NCBI RefSeq assembly: GCF_031454155.1
Contig: NZ_JAVDQG010000002.1
Location: 124,001-188,000, forward strand
Reading direction: 5' to 3'
Length of the DNA stretch: 64,000 nt
From: Desmospora profundinema
Lineage (GTDB): Bacteria > Bacillota > Bacilli > Thermoactinomycetales > DSM-45169
Part shown: piece by piece, positions 41,563-49,325 of the stretch
Layout: each line of letters opens with the position of its first letter
Numbering within the stretch: position 1 is the first letter of the stretch
Notes under the pieces: model-generated
The model's input: the letters and a program-made list of their open reading frames with translations, nothing else
The model's database searches: none
What the model was told of the DNA's origin: nothing
Made by a program: the position numbers and the translations under genes

Positions 41563-42708
41563 GCCAGCATGTGCATGACGGGCCGTTTTTCGTTCCACGA
41601 TCGCTTCATACCGGAAGAGCAACCGGTCAAAGATCTGATCCCAGGATTGCTCCAACGCCATACGCCGCGCTTCCTTTCCCATCCAGCGGAGGCGTTCCGA
41701 ATTCCCCAGCAGATGACAGATCCCCTCGACCAATCCGTCCACAGAACGGGGGGAAGCAAACCAACCGGTCCGGCCGTGTTCCACGATCTCTTTTACTCCT
41801 CCAGCCCGTGCCACCACTGCCGGTGTACCCGCAGCCAGGGATTCCAGGACCACATTGCCAAACGTTTCTGTCGTGGAGGGAAAGACGAATGCATCGGCCG
41901 ATGCATACGCTTCAGCCAGTGCTTCACCACGCAGAGTACCGGTAAAGGTTATATGAGGCAGCTTTTCCGCTTCCAGCTCCTCTCGCATGGGTCCATCCCC
42001 CACTAACACCCAGTGCACCTGGTCCCGGAACGAACCCGGCAGTTTTTTCATCGCGCCCGCCAACACGTCCAAGTCCTTCTCCGGGGCCATCCTGCCCACA
42101 TACAGCAACACATGCTGCCCCTCAATGTGATAACGACGCCGAAATGCATGATTTGCCCGCGAAGGACAAAACAATTCCGTATCCACTCCCCTCCGCCACA
42201 GATCCAGACGCGGAAGCCCTTTGTTCTCCAGCAACTGCTTGGTTTCATCAGACGGGGCCAACAGCAATTCACAGGATTCGTGAAACCAACGCATGTAATT
42301 CCAAATCCATGAAGAGAGGAATTGCAGTCGATAATACTGAAGATAGCGGTCAAAGTGAGTGTGATAAGAGGCGACGAGGGGGATTCCTTCTTTTTTTGCG
42401 ATATGAAGGCCCATCAGGCCCATATTGAAGGGGGTGGTGACGTGGATGAGATCGGGGCGGAACTCACGCAGTTCCCTGCGGATAAAGAAAGGGTTGGGAA
42501 AGGAGAGTCGGTGTTCTGGATAAAAGAACAGCGGGACACTCAGACTCCTTAAAACGCCGGGTGCTTCCGGATCTTCCTGGGTACAGCGGGGGACAAAGAT
42601 ACGGGTTTCCACCTGACGACGTTCCATGTGTTCCGCCCAACGCTGCAACGTGAGCGACACACCGTTCACCTGTGGAGGAAACGTGTCTGTAAACAGAGCG
42701 ATCTTCAA
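41560..42708 (-). CDS. glycosyltransferase family 4 protein, 382 aa
   Basis: GT-B fold enzyme: N-terminal LKIALFTDTFPPQVNGVSLT, the LLYVGRMAPEKDLDVLAGAM hinge of GT4 enzymes, and the donor-site ADAFVFPSTTETFGNVVLESLAAGTPAVV with its EX7E motif. Similar to mannosyl- or glucosyltransferases that act on lipids. It is transcribed ahead of galU and ugd, so a surface polysaccharide or glycolipid role is likely. Start TTG 42708 follows AAAGGGGATGGGGAT. The last codons (…HAHAG) run into the MITE end. Confidence 0.88.
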   Translation of the reverse strand: MKIALFTDTFPPQVNGVSLTLQRWAEHMERRQVETRIFVPRCTQEDPEAPGVLRSLSVPLFFYPEHRLSFPNPFFIRRELREFRPDLIHVTTPFNMGLMGLHIAKKEGIPLVASYHTHFDRYLQYYRLQFLSSWIWNYMRWFHESCELLLAPSDETKQLLENKGLPRLDLWRRGVDTELFCPSRANHAFRRRYHIEGQHVLLYVGRMAPEKDLDVLAGAMKKLPGSFRDQVHWVLVGDGPMREELEAEKLPHITFTGTLRGEALAEAYASADAFVFPSTTETFGNVVLESLAAGTPAVVARAGGVKEIVEHGRTGWFASPRSVDGLVEGICHLLGNSERLRWMGKEARRMALEQSWDQIFDRLLFRYEAIVERKTARHAHAG

Positions 42709-42864
42709 ATCCCCATCCCCTTTTGACAACGATTTGTCTCTAGGATAAAAAACCAAAATCAAGGAAGCGTTGAGCAGGCGTTAACATTCCTTCATGGTTG
42801 GATGAAGAAGGAACAAAGCGGTATCCAACCGTTTTACAACGGCCGCTTCCTGGATCCTATTCTC

Positions 42865-44262
42865 GTGACTTGCTCCACACGGCTAAAGCCGTGGGCTTCT
42901 CGGATCATCGGATGCGGTAACCCGCTGCCCTCTCCCGAAGGCTCCGCCCGAGCCTAAAAAAGTTGGAGTTCTAGCTGACCTTATTTTCCGGTACGAAACC
43001 AATGGCTCGATGAAGAATGTTTTGCGCCGCGTTGAGATCCCGATCCTCTCTGTAGCCACAGCGACATGAGTGAACGCGGACACTTAGGTCTTTCTTCACC
43101 ATCCGACCACATTGCGAACAATCCTGGGACGTGTTACGAGGATCGACCAACTTCACTTCCTACCGGCCCATTCTGCCTTGTAAGTGGTGAAGTCGATCAA
43201 CTGCCGCCAAGCGGCATCCGTAATCTTTTTTGCTAGGGGACGGTTTTTCACCATCCCTTTGACATTCAGCTTTTCGAAGACAATCAGATCATATCGATCC
43301 ACCAGAGAACGGCTGATCTGATGAGCAAGGTCTTTTCGTTGATTCGCCACCCTCTCATGAGCTTTCGCCAACAACGCCACCGCTTTGCGCCGACGGTTCG
43401 AACCTTTCTTTCGACGGGATACCATTCGTTGCAATCGCTTGATCTTTCTTAACCTTTTCTCCAAAAAGTGCATCGCTGGAAAGAACTCGTTGCCTGAAGT
43501 GACCGCAAAGTGTTTCACTCCCAGGTCAATTCCTACCCGTTTCCCACTGGGTTTCATGGGGGAAGGCTCCATCTCACAGGTCACCATTGCATAGTACCGA
43601 CCATTCTTTCTTTTAATGGTGAGGGTCTTTGGTATTCCTTCCATTTGGCGATGTATCTTGATACGGATATCGCCAATCTTAGGGACACAGAGAAATTTGC
43701 CTTGGAACATAGACGGCTTTGCTTGCGGGTAAATCAAGGAATCAAACCGGTTTTTTCCCTGAAAACGAGGAAACCCTGGCTTTTCTCCCCGTTTGACGCG
43801 ACGGAAAAAATGTTGAAAAGCCAAATCCAACCGTTTCACCACTTGCTGCAGGACCTGGGAGTAAATCTGTTTAAATGCAGAGATTTCTTTTTTCAACGAA
43901 GGAAGTTCCGTCGCTTGCTGATGATAGTTCAAGGAAAGACCTCGTCTCTTGTAGGCAAAACGACGTTGTTCCAGCATGCTGTTGTATAGCCATCGGCACA
44001 TGTCCAGGCTCCACTCGATCGTTTGTATGTGCTCGATGGTCGGGACTAACTTGAATTTGTAAGTTCGAATCACTGGATTCACCTCCTCTCATGAATATTT
44101 CACCATAGGAAAGGGATCGTGTGTTCGGATTCAGGACAAAAACTGTCGGACTTAGCGTATGGGGGAAACCCTCCCTCGTCCGACGACCGAAGGAAGTGCC
44201 CGTGGTGCGCTCGCTTTCATCCCAACCCTAAAGGGCTGGGTTTTCTCGCTCGCTATCTATAA
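42865..44262 (-). mobile_element. IS200/IS605-group element, TnpB only (copy 2, decayed)
   Basis: Same order and ends as copy 1: left side GGCTGGGTTTTCTCGCTCGC with TTATAG at the boundary, right side hairpin and GTCAC. The left region has about 23 extra bases compared with copy 1 (near 44190-44213). No tnpA. Confidence 0.7.
42971..44082 (-). pseudogene. tnpB: TnpB (OrfB) family nuclease, frameshifted
   Basis: The first 309 codons match copy 1 closely, with the RuvC Asp and Glu intact, and stop at AEWAGRK. The remaining 60 codons, starting KLVDPRNTSQDCSQCG and holding the zinc finger and last RuvC Asp, continue in another frame at 42971-43156. Copy 1 has GGTAAGGAAGTG where this copy has GGTAGGAAGTG: one A is lost near 43160. 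The truncated product would lack the third catalytic residue. The better start is the second GTG at 44073, eight bases after AGGAGG. Confidence 0.88.
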
Positions 44263-44549
44263 CGAAACGGCCTGCGAACGTCAAAAGTGAAGACTCCCGG
44301 AACACAGATCTTACCAGGAATCCGTTCACATGGAACGAATAGTTAAATAAACCCCCGCGGCAGATGTGGAAGGCGAGGTGATCCTCTATTGACCCGCATT
44401 GATTTTCCGTAAGAACACCCATATTTTGAGTAATGGTAAGCATGACCTTGCACGAAACCCCTATCATGATCATACCGGGCCGGGTTGGAGCGAGCCTGAC
44501 AACCCCGCTAAACCGATGAACATAAGAGAATGAAAAAGGAGATATCTCG
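44263..44549. other. 287 bases between TnpB copy 2 and the AHSA1 gene
   Basis: No convincing gene. AHSA1-type genes often follow an ArsR regulator; none is recognisable here. The ribosome site AAAAAGGAGATATCTCG lies at the end. Confidence 0.4.
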
Positions 44550-45047
44550 ATGACGAAAACGAATGTTATTGCCGAACCGGGAAAACAAGCGATCGTCATC
44601 ACGCGAGTCTTCGACGCACCACGCGAGCGCTTGTACAACGCGTACACGGATCCAAACCTGTTACCCGAGTGGTGGGGTCCGAAATACATGACCACTACGG
44701 TTGACAAGATGGATGTGAGAAAAGGCGGTGTCTGGCGATTCGTTCAACGCGATGTCAACGGCGAGGAGTACGCGTTCAATGGGGTTTATCATGAGAGCAT
44801 CTTTCCCGAGCGGCTTGTCTACACCTTTGAATTCGAAGGGATGCCGGGTCATGTGCTGCTGGAAACGGTAACATTCGAAGAACTGCCTGACGGCAAGACA
44901 AAGTTGACGGATATAACGGTCTTCCAAACCCTGGAGGCCCGCGACAGGATGATTCAGTCGGGAGCGGAGGAAGGAGCGGAGGAGGCCATGAATCGTTTCG
45001 CCGAACTTCTGGCGAAGAAAAGCGAAACCCCTCGTCTATCGTCATAA
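44550..45047 (+). CDS. SRPBCC / AHSA1 domain protein, 165 aa
   Basis: START-like ligand-binding fold of the Hsp90 ATPase activator homolog 1 group: ITRVFDAPRERLYNAYTDPNLLPEWWGPK at the start, a central GGVWRFVQRDVNGEEYAFNGVYHE and a C-terminal helix. These bacterial proteins bind small hydrophobic ligands; no specific role is known. ATG follows AAAAGGAGATATCTCG. Confidence 0.88.
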   Translation: MTKTNVIAEPGKQAIVITRVFDAPRERLYNAYTDPNLLPEWWGPKYMTTTVDKMDVRKGGVWRFVQRDVNGEEYAFNGVYHESIFPERLVYTFEFEGMPGHVLLETVTFEELPDGKTKLTDITVFQTLEARDRMIQSGAEEGAEEAMNRFAELLAKKSETPRLSS

Positions 45048-45068
45048 AATTGGGAATAGAACCAAATA

Positions 45069-45107
45069 CGCACCAGCTTCAGAGAATCACTCTCTGAGGC
45101 TGGTGCG
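45069..45107 (+). terminator. terminator hairpin after AHSA1 gene
   Basis: Seventeen-base-pair perfect stem CGCACCAGCTTCAGAGA with its complement and a five-base loop. No T-run, so termination strength is uncertain. Confidence 0.6.
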
Positions 45108-45247
45108 AATGTCTAAAAAAGAACTTCAAAAATAATCGATCTCCTATAGAACCTCTATGCTATGATCATTTTACACGGGAGATCCCAAAGGATCCTCTCA
45201 TGGGTAACCTTTAGACGAGTCGAGTAGAGAAGAGGAGAGATAAGCGG

Positions 45248-45951
45248 ATGACGCAAGCAGACTTTTACGAACAAAAAGGCGTAGCGATGACTTGCCGATC
45301 CTTTGATGAGTACAGGCATATGTTTGCTCTCACCAAAAAATCGTTGGCACAAGGACCCATCCTGGATGTGGCAGCAGGGGCATCATCATTTACGGCAACC
45401 GCAAATAATCGGGGCTTCAAGGCTTTCGCTGTGGACCCCTACCAGCTGCCCCCGAAAGAGATCAAAAAACAAGGGGAACAAGAGATAGCCTTAATCGCCA
45501 AAAAACTCCCCCCATTAACCAATCGATTTCTATGGGACTACTACCAAAATTTAAATCGGCATCATCAAATCCGGGTAGATTCATTAGAAATGTTTTTGGA
45601 AGACTATGAACGAGATTCCTCCAAAAGCAGATATCTCACCGCGGAACTGCCCCACCTTCCTTTTCGTGTGGAACCTTCTCATTGGTCCTTTGCAGCCACT
45701 TCCTCTTTCTTTACCACGAACAATTTCATTCCTTATTCCATCTACAAGCGATAAGAGAATTGCTGCGGATCTGCCATACGAAAGGACAGGTTTGTCTCTA
45801 TCCACTGGTGGGGTTCAAAGGAGAGCCCTATCCTCACTTCAGCTCGCTGAAGGACCAACTAGAGCATGACGGCATCCGGGTGGAAGTGGTGCCTACCGAT
45901 TTTCGCTTTCTCCCTGGAGCAACCCATGTTTTACATCTTCAAAAACGATGA
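45248..45951 (+). pseudogene. class I SAM-dependent methyltransferase, frameshifted
   Basis: The first frame (to 45754) has the SAM-binding motif GPILDVAAGASSFTA and reads well to AELPHLPFR. The next expected family text, DGTFSLVLCSHFLFLYHEQF, is found one frame over, continuing to LHLQKR at 45951. CGTG-TGGAACC would be CGT-GAT-GGA-ACC with one more base, so a single base is missing near 45671. The intact protein would be about 234 aa. It may be a real pseudogene or a sequence error. The ATG at 45248 follows AGGAGAGATAAGCGG. Confidence 0.8.
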
Positions 45952-45970
45952 TACCTCGATGAAATGGAAC

Positions 45971-46131
45971 GGCGGCAGGGTGCTCCTGCCGCCGCTGTAG
46001 ACGAACAGCCGCAGTATGGACGAGAAATAATCCACTCCGTTGCCGCAGAGTGGGTTCCTTCTTTTTTTAATGTTTATAAGGAGGGGGATCGTTCCCTTTT
46101 TCGGGATGTATGCTGCATAAATCTCCATCAT
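45971..46131 (-). other. diverged third copy of the small toxin/RNA module
   Basis: On the plus strand: GGCGGCAGG/CCTGCCGCC hairpin, then AGACGAACAGCCGCAG, then a CCACTC/GAGTGG hairpin and a run of seven T (46061-46067), in the same order and partly the same sequence as the modules at 47.0 and 48.2 kb. On the minus strand a frame from 46131 (AGGGGGCGTTC ahead of ATG) reads through the hairpins; it starts MMEIYAAYIPKKG and does not look like a membrane peptide, so the toxin part is lost or changed. Confidence 0.4.
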
Positions 46132-46201
46132 GAACGCCCCCTCTATTTTCTCAGGGTGTTATGATAGCTTATGGAACGATCAAATAGGATGGTGTGTAGA
46201 G

Positions 46202-46936
46202 ATGGCAGTATTTTTACGAGAGATTCAGTTACTAAAGAGCAAACTGAAAAAAGCGAAACGGACCGAGTACCCTTTTTGTATTTCGGCGATCCAAACCCTA
46301 GATTCATTGACCTTTGACAGCCCTGTTACGTTTTTTGTAGGTGAAAATGGATCGGGTAAATCCACCATCATGGAAGCCATCGCGGACCAATGCGGCTTTC
46401 ATACAGCGGGCGGCTCCAGGGATCATACGTATAACGTCCATCAATCGGAATCCATCCTGGGGGAGTACATTCGATTATCCTGGTTTCCAAAGGTTACAAA
46501 CGGATTTTTTCTGCGGGCGGAATCGTTTTACCATTTTGCCACCTATATCGACGATGTCCATCAAAGAAGTGGCAGCTATGAACGCTACGGCGGTCGATCA
46601 CTGCTGGAGCAATCCCATGGCGAATCGTTTTTATCGCTGTTTGCTCACCGCTTTGACGAAAAGGGATTGTACCTCTTGGATGAACCGGAGGCAGCGTTAT
46701 CCCCACAGCGTCAACTGGCGTTTTTACGCCTGATTCATGACTTGGTCAAGCAAAACCATGCCCAATTTATCATTGCGACCCACTCGCCGATTGTCCTCAC
46801 CTATCCGGGGGCAAAAATATACAACTTTGATTCCGTCCCCATCTCCGAAACTCAATATGAAGACACCTCTCATTACTTTATTACAAAGCGCGTGATCAAC
46901 GATCACGATCAATTTATTAAAGAATTGTTGGATTAA
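46202..46936 (+). CDS. AAA family ATPase (ABC/SMC-like, AAA_21 type), 244 aa
   Basis: Stand-alone ABC-type ATPase with Walker A GENGSGKS near residue 52, a signature-like SHGESF near 145, Walker B GLYLLDEPEAALS near 164 and H-loop ATHSP near 199. No membrane partner. Such proteins resemble OLD/RecF-like ATPases and are found in defence or repair, but alone the role is unknown. Start chosen at ATG 46202 (MAVFLREIQ); the ribosome site is weak and the frame is open from 46130. Confidence 0.8.
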   Translation: MAVFLREIQLLKSKLKKAKRTEYPFCISAIQTLDSLTFDSPVTFFVGENGSGKSTIMEAIADQCGFHTAGGSRDHTYNVHQSESILGEYIRLSWFPKVTNGFFLRAESFYHFATYIDDVHQRSGSYERYGGRSLLEQSHGESFLSLFAHRFDEKGLYLLDEPEAALSPQRQLAFLRLIHDLVKQNHAQFIIATHSPIVLTYPGAKIYNFDSVPISETQYEDTSHYFITKRVINDHDQFIKELLD

Positions 46937-46952
46937 CGACCTCAAGAGGAAA

Positions 46953-46987
46953 CGCCATTGACTGTGATCGACAGTCAATGGCGTTTT
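46953..46987 (+). terminator. terminator after AAA ATPase
   Basis: Twelve-base-pair perfect stem CGCCATTGACTG/CAGTCAATGGCG, seven-base loop, then TTTT. Confidence 0.85.
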
Positions 46988-47014
46988 AAAACAGCAAACC
47001 TATTTGTATCAACC

Positions 47015-47044
47015 TGGACAAATCAAGAATACCTGTGCTATTCT
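47015..47044 (+). promoter_or_regulatory. promoter of antisense-type RNA, module A
   Basis: TGGACA, an 18-base spacer and extended -10 TGCTATTCT. The same boxes are kept in module B at 48248-48277. Confidence 0.6.
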
Positions 47045-47050
47045 GTGGAT

Positions 47051-47170
47051 AGAAATAGTAACGGCGGCAGGGTCGCACCCCTACCGCCGGGTAGCTGCCG
47101 CAGACGAGCGGCCACAGATAGCGAGAAGTAACCCGCGATCCTTTGCCACAGGGGCGGGTTACTTCTTTTT
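47051..47170 (+). ncRNA. candidate antitoxin RNA, module A (about 120 nt)
   Basis: From the promoter above, transcription would run to a terminator with a 12-base-pair stem GAAGTAACCCGC/GCGGGTTACTTC and TTTTT at 47166-47170. A second hairpin CGGCGGCAGG/CCTACCGCCG lies in the 5' half. The RNA overlaps the 3' end of the minus-strand peptide gene. Confidence 0.6.
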
Positions 47171-47251
47171 CAGCGCCTGATACGCGACATAGACAGCTAA
47201 TGCCTGAACCATCACACCAGCTGCTTTCACGATCAGGTCAAGAAGTTCCAT
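47159..47251 (-). CDS. putative type I toxin, 30-aa hydrophobic peptide, module A
   Basis: ATG 47251 follows GGAGGGGGGTGAGGCC. The peptide starts MELLDLIVKAAGVMVQALAV and ends in three Lys, a single membrane helix with a basic tail, the usual shape of type I toxins in Firmicutes. The stop codon is inside the terminator hairpin of the opposite RNA. Family not identified by name. Confidence 0.65.
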   Translation of the reverse strand: MELLDLIVKAAGVMVQALAVYVAYQALKKK

Positions 47252-47289
47252 GGCCTCACCCCCCTCCGTAGAGAGGTTGTGTGGCCACC

Positions 47290-47340
47290 CGCCCTTGGCT
47301 ACTACCATGGCCTATTTTACCATAGAAGTAGAAAAGACTG
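47290..47340 (-). promoter_or_regulatory. promoter of the toxin mRNA, module A
   Basis: Extended -10 TGGTAAAAT on the minus strand (rc of 47316-47324 region), conserved as TGATAAAAT in module B. The leader from here to the ATG is about 60 bases and conserved, with CTCTCTACGGAG able to fold. Confidence 0.45.
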
Positions 47341-47402
47341 GGTGCTTTTTCAGTCCGATTTCTAATGATTCAATCTTCGTTTGTAGATTTCTGTTTCGCC
47401 CT

Positions 47403-47431
47403 TGAATGACATAGGTTCATCGCTTATCATA
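47403..47431 (+). promoter_or_regulatory. promoter candidate for the DUF1802 gene
   Basis: TTGAAT, 17-base spacer, TATCAT; about 95 bases upstream of ATG 47525. Confidence 0.45.
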
Positions 47432-47524
47432 CACGATAACGATCTTTCGTCCCCTTTCACAACAACCTCGGTCAAATGAAAGATGACCGTAACGATTCAC
47501 AACCCGATGAAGGGAGGCTCTTCA

Positions 47525-48112
47525 ATGAAAAAAACCATACAGACACTGCCTCCGATCGCCCTGAAAGAGTGGGCGGCGGTGGTTGAGGCTCTGGGAGAAG
47601 GAAAGCAGATCCTCTTGATGCGCAAAGGAGGGATCCATGAGGAAACCCGCCAGTTCCAGGTGGAAAACGATACCTTTCCCCTCTTTCCGAACGCCTTTCA
47701 CCAGAAGACAGCGTTGATCAAACCGGCGTTTCACACCTATGTAAACGAGGAGTTGGCCGGCGGATCGTCGGAGCAGGAATCGGTCTCCATCCGTTATGTC
47801 GCCCGGTTGGTGGAAGATATCGAGGTGTTTGATGAAGCGACACTGGCCCGCCTCGCTCCTTTCCACATCTGGACGGACAATTTTGCTGTCGAGCGGTTGA
47901 AGTGGAAGAAAAAGCATCCCCTGCACGTCCTGCTCCTTCGTATTTTCCGGCTGTCCGAATCCATCGCGATCCCCATGCGTGCCGAGTATCTGGGCTGCAA
48001 GTCGTGGATCCGCCTTCCCGATAACCTCCCGCAGCGGAAGTGGGAGCCGGTGTTGTCTGATGCAGCCTTTGACGATCAACGGAAACGGATCAAAGAAGCG
48101 CTGAAGGGATGA
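47525..48112 (+). CDS. DUF1802 family protein, 195 aa
   Basis: Matches DUF1802: LKEWAAVVEALGEGKQILLMRKGGIHE at the N-terminus and LFPNAFHQKTALIKPAFH following. Function unknown; it lies between the two toxin-like modules, which may have been duplicated around it. ATG 47525 follows AAGGGAGGCTCTTCA; the frame is open from 47483. Confidence 0.83.
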   Translation: MKKTIQTLPPIALKEWAAVVEALGEGKQILLMRKGGIHEETRQFQVENDTFPLFPNAFHQKTALIKPAFHTYVNEELAGGSSEQESVSIRYVARLVEDIEVFDEATLARLAPFHIWTDNFAVERLKWKKKHPLHVLLLRIFRLSESIAIPMRAEYLGCKSWIRLPDNLPQRKWEPVLSDAAFDDQRKRIKEALKG

Positions 48113-48117
48113 AATCA

Positions 48118-48165
48118 AAAAAGAACCGGAGATTCCCATGATTTTGGGGTCTTCGGTTCTTTTGT
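48118..48165 (+). terminator. terminator after DUF1802 gene
   Basis: Stem AAGAACCGgAGA with TCTTCGGTTCTT, followed by TTTTG. Confidence 0.7.
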
Positions 48166-48247
48166 GTGAAGGGGAACCGGTAATCGCAGCCGTTTCGTCT
48201 CGAGTAATTTCACCGTGAACTTTCCCCCCTGAAGAGCCGTACTCACC

Positions 48248-48277
48248 TGGACAAATGGAGAATACCTGTGCTATTCT
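48248..48277 (+). promoter_or_regulatory. promoter of antisense-type RNA, module B
   Basis: TGGACA, 18 bases, TGCTATTCT, as in module A. Confidence 0.6.
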
Positions 48278-48283
48278 GTGGAT

Positions 48284-48401
48284 AGAAATAGTAACGGCGG
48301 CAGGGGATTCCCTACCGCCGGGTAGCTGCCGCAGACGAGCGGCCACGGATCGCGAGAAGTAACCCGCATACCTTTGCCAGGGGGGCGGGTTACTTCTTTT
48401 T
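48284..48401 (+). ncRNA. candidate antitoxin RNA, module B (about 118 nt)
   Basis: Same layout as module A: 5' hairpin CGGCGGCAGG/CCTACCGCCG, then terminator GAAGTAACCCGC/GCGGGTTACTTC with TTTTT at 48397-48401. Loop bases differ between the copies, which would give each RNA some specificity. Confidence 0.6.
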
Positions 48402-48482
48402 CAATGCCTGATACGCAACATAAACAGCCAATGCCTGAACCATCACACCAGCTGCCTTCACGATCAGGTCAAGAAATTCCAT
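48390..48482 (-). CDS. putative type I toxin, 30-aa hydrophobic peptide, module B
   Basis: ATG 48482 behind GAGAGGGGGTGAGGCC. The peptide differs from module A at residue 3 only (MEFLDL… for MELLDL…), while many third codon positions differ. That pattern, protein kept while silent sites change, argues that the peptide is under selection. Confidence 0.65.
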   Translation of the reverse strand: MEFLDLIVKAAGVMVQALAVYVAYQALKKK

Positions 48483-48636
48483 GGCCTCACCCCCTCTCCG
48501 TAGAGAGGTGTGTGGCCACCCGCCCTTAGCTACTACCATGGCCTATTTTATCATAGAAGTAGAAAAGGGGAACAACATTCCGCCTGGTTTCTAATGAATT
48601 CATCCCTATCACAAAGGAGCGATGGGAATTCAGATT

Positions 48637-49293
48637 TCAATCCTGTGAGTTTTGCCTTCTTTCTAAGCCGTAAAATAGAACATCCAGCATAAATTGAATT
48701 TCCTTTTCATCATCCCATGCTTGATCGGGGGCCAGGATCGTTCGGGTCGATATATAACCGACCAATAAACTGAGAATCACCCGAATGAGAGAATAATCGG
48801 GTTCTCCATCGTCGGTGGGGGGCAATACTTGTGAAATCAGCGGCGCCATCTGTTGTTGCAAAATGTTGGCCATGACGCCCCGCAAGTCCGGACTGAAGAG
48901 CAATTCTTGCAGGATCAGCTTGATCACGTCGGGATTCTCGATGGCAAAATCGATTCTGTCTTTATATACGTCATACAGGACATCCCGGTAGTGGCGGTTT
49001 TTTTCTTTCTCGATGATTTTCTCTGTCTGCTCGATCAATAGAGGAGCCAGTACCTGGATCATGGCGGGATAAACCGTCTGCCTAAATAGTTTCTCTTTAC
49101 TTTCAAAGTGCTTAAACAGCGTTTTCTCAGAAACCCGGGCTTTTTGAGCAATCGCTTGTGTCGTAGTCCCGGCGTACCCCTTTTCCGCAAATAATTCTAG
49201 GGCTGCCCGGATCACATCTTTTTGTTTATCGGTTTGGTTCGTGCCCACTGAAATATCGGCTTCTTTCAGCAAGGCTTTTAGTTGTTCGTTCAT
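48637..49293 (-). CDS. TetR/AcrR family transcriptional regulator, 218 aa
   Basis: N-terminal TetR HTH (KDVIRAALELFAEKGYAGTTTQAIAQKARVSEKTLFKHFESKEKLF). C-terminal domain of the TetR_C_11-like type. It lies directly downstream of the rifampicin phosphotransferase gene on the same strand (33 bases apart), so it is probably cotranscribed and represses the operon through the palindrome at 52116. ATG 49293 follows GGAGGGGCCGCAT; an in-frame extension to 49329 overlaps the upstream gene. Confidence 0.88.
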   Translation of the reverse strand: MNEQLKALLKEADISVGTNQTDKQKDVIRAALELFAEKGYAGTTTQAIAQKARVSEKTLFKHFESKEKLFRQTVYPAMIQVLAPLLIEQTEKIIEKEKNRHYRDVLYDVYKDRIDFAIENPDVIKLILQELLFSPDLRGVMANILQQQMAPLISQVLPPTDDGEPDYSLIRVILSLLVGYISTRTILAPDQAWDDEKEIQFMLDVLFYGLERRQNSQD

Positions 49294-49325
49294 ATGCGGC
49301 CCCTCCGATTTCCGTAAACGCTGCT

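Noticed and set aside
37384-44262. CRISPR array near the TnpB copies
   Set aside because: No regularly spaced direct repeats are present; the similarity is between two whole insertion elements.
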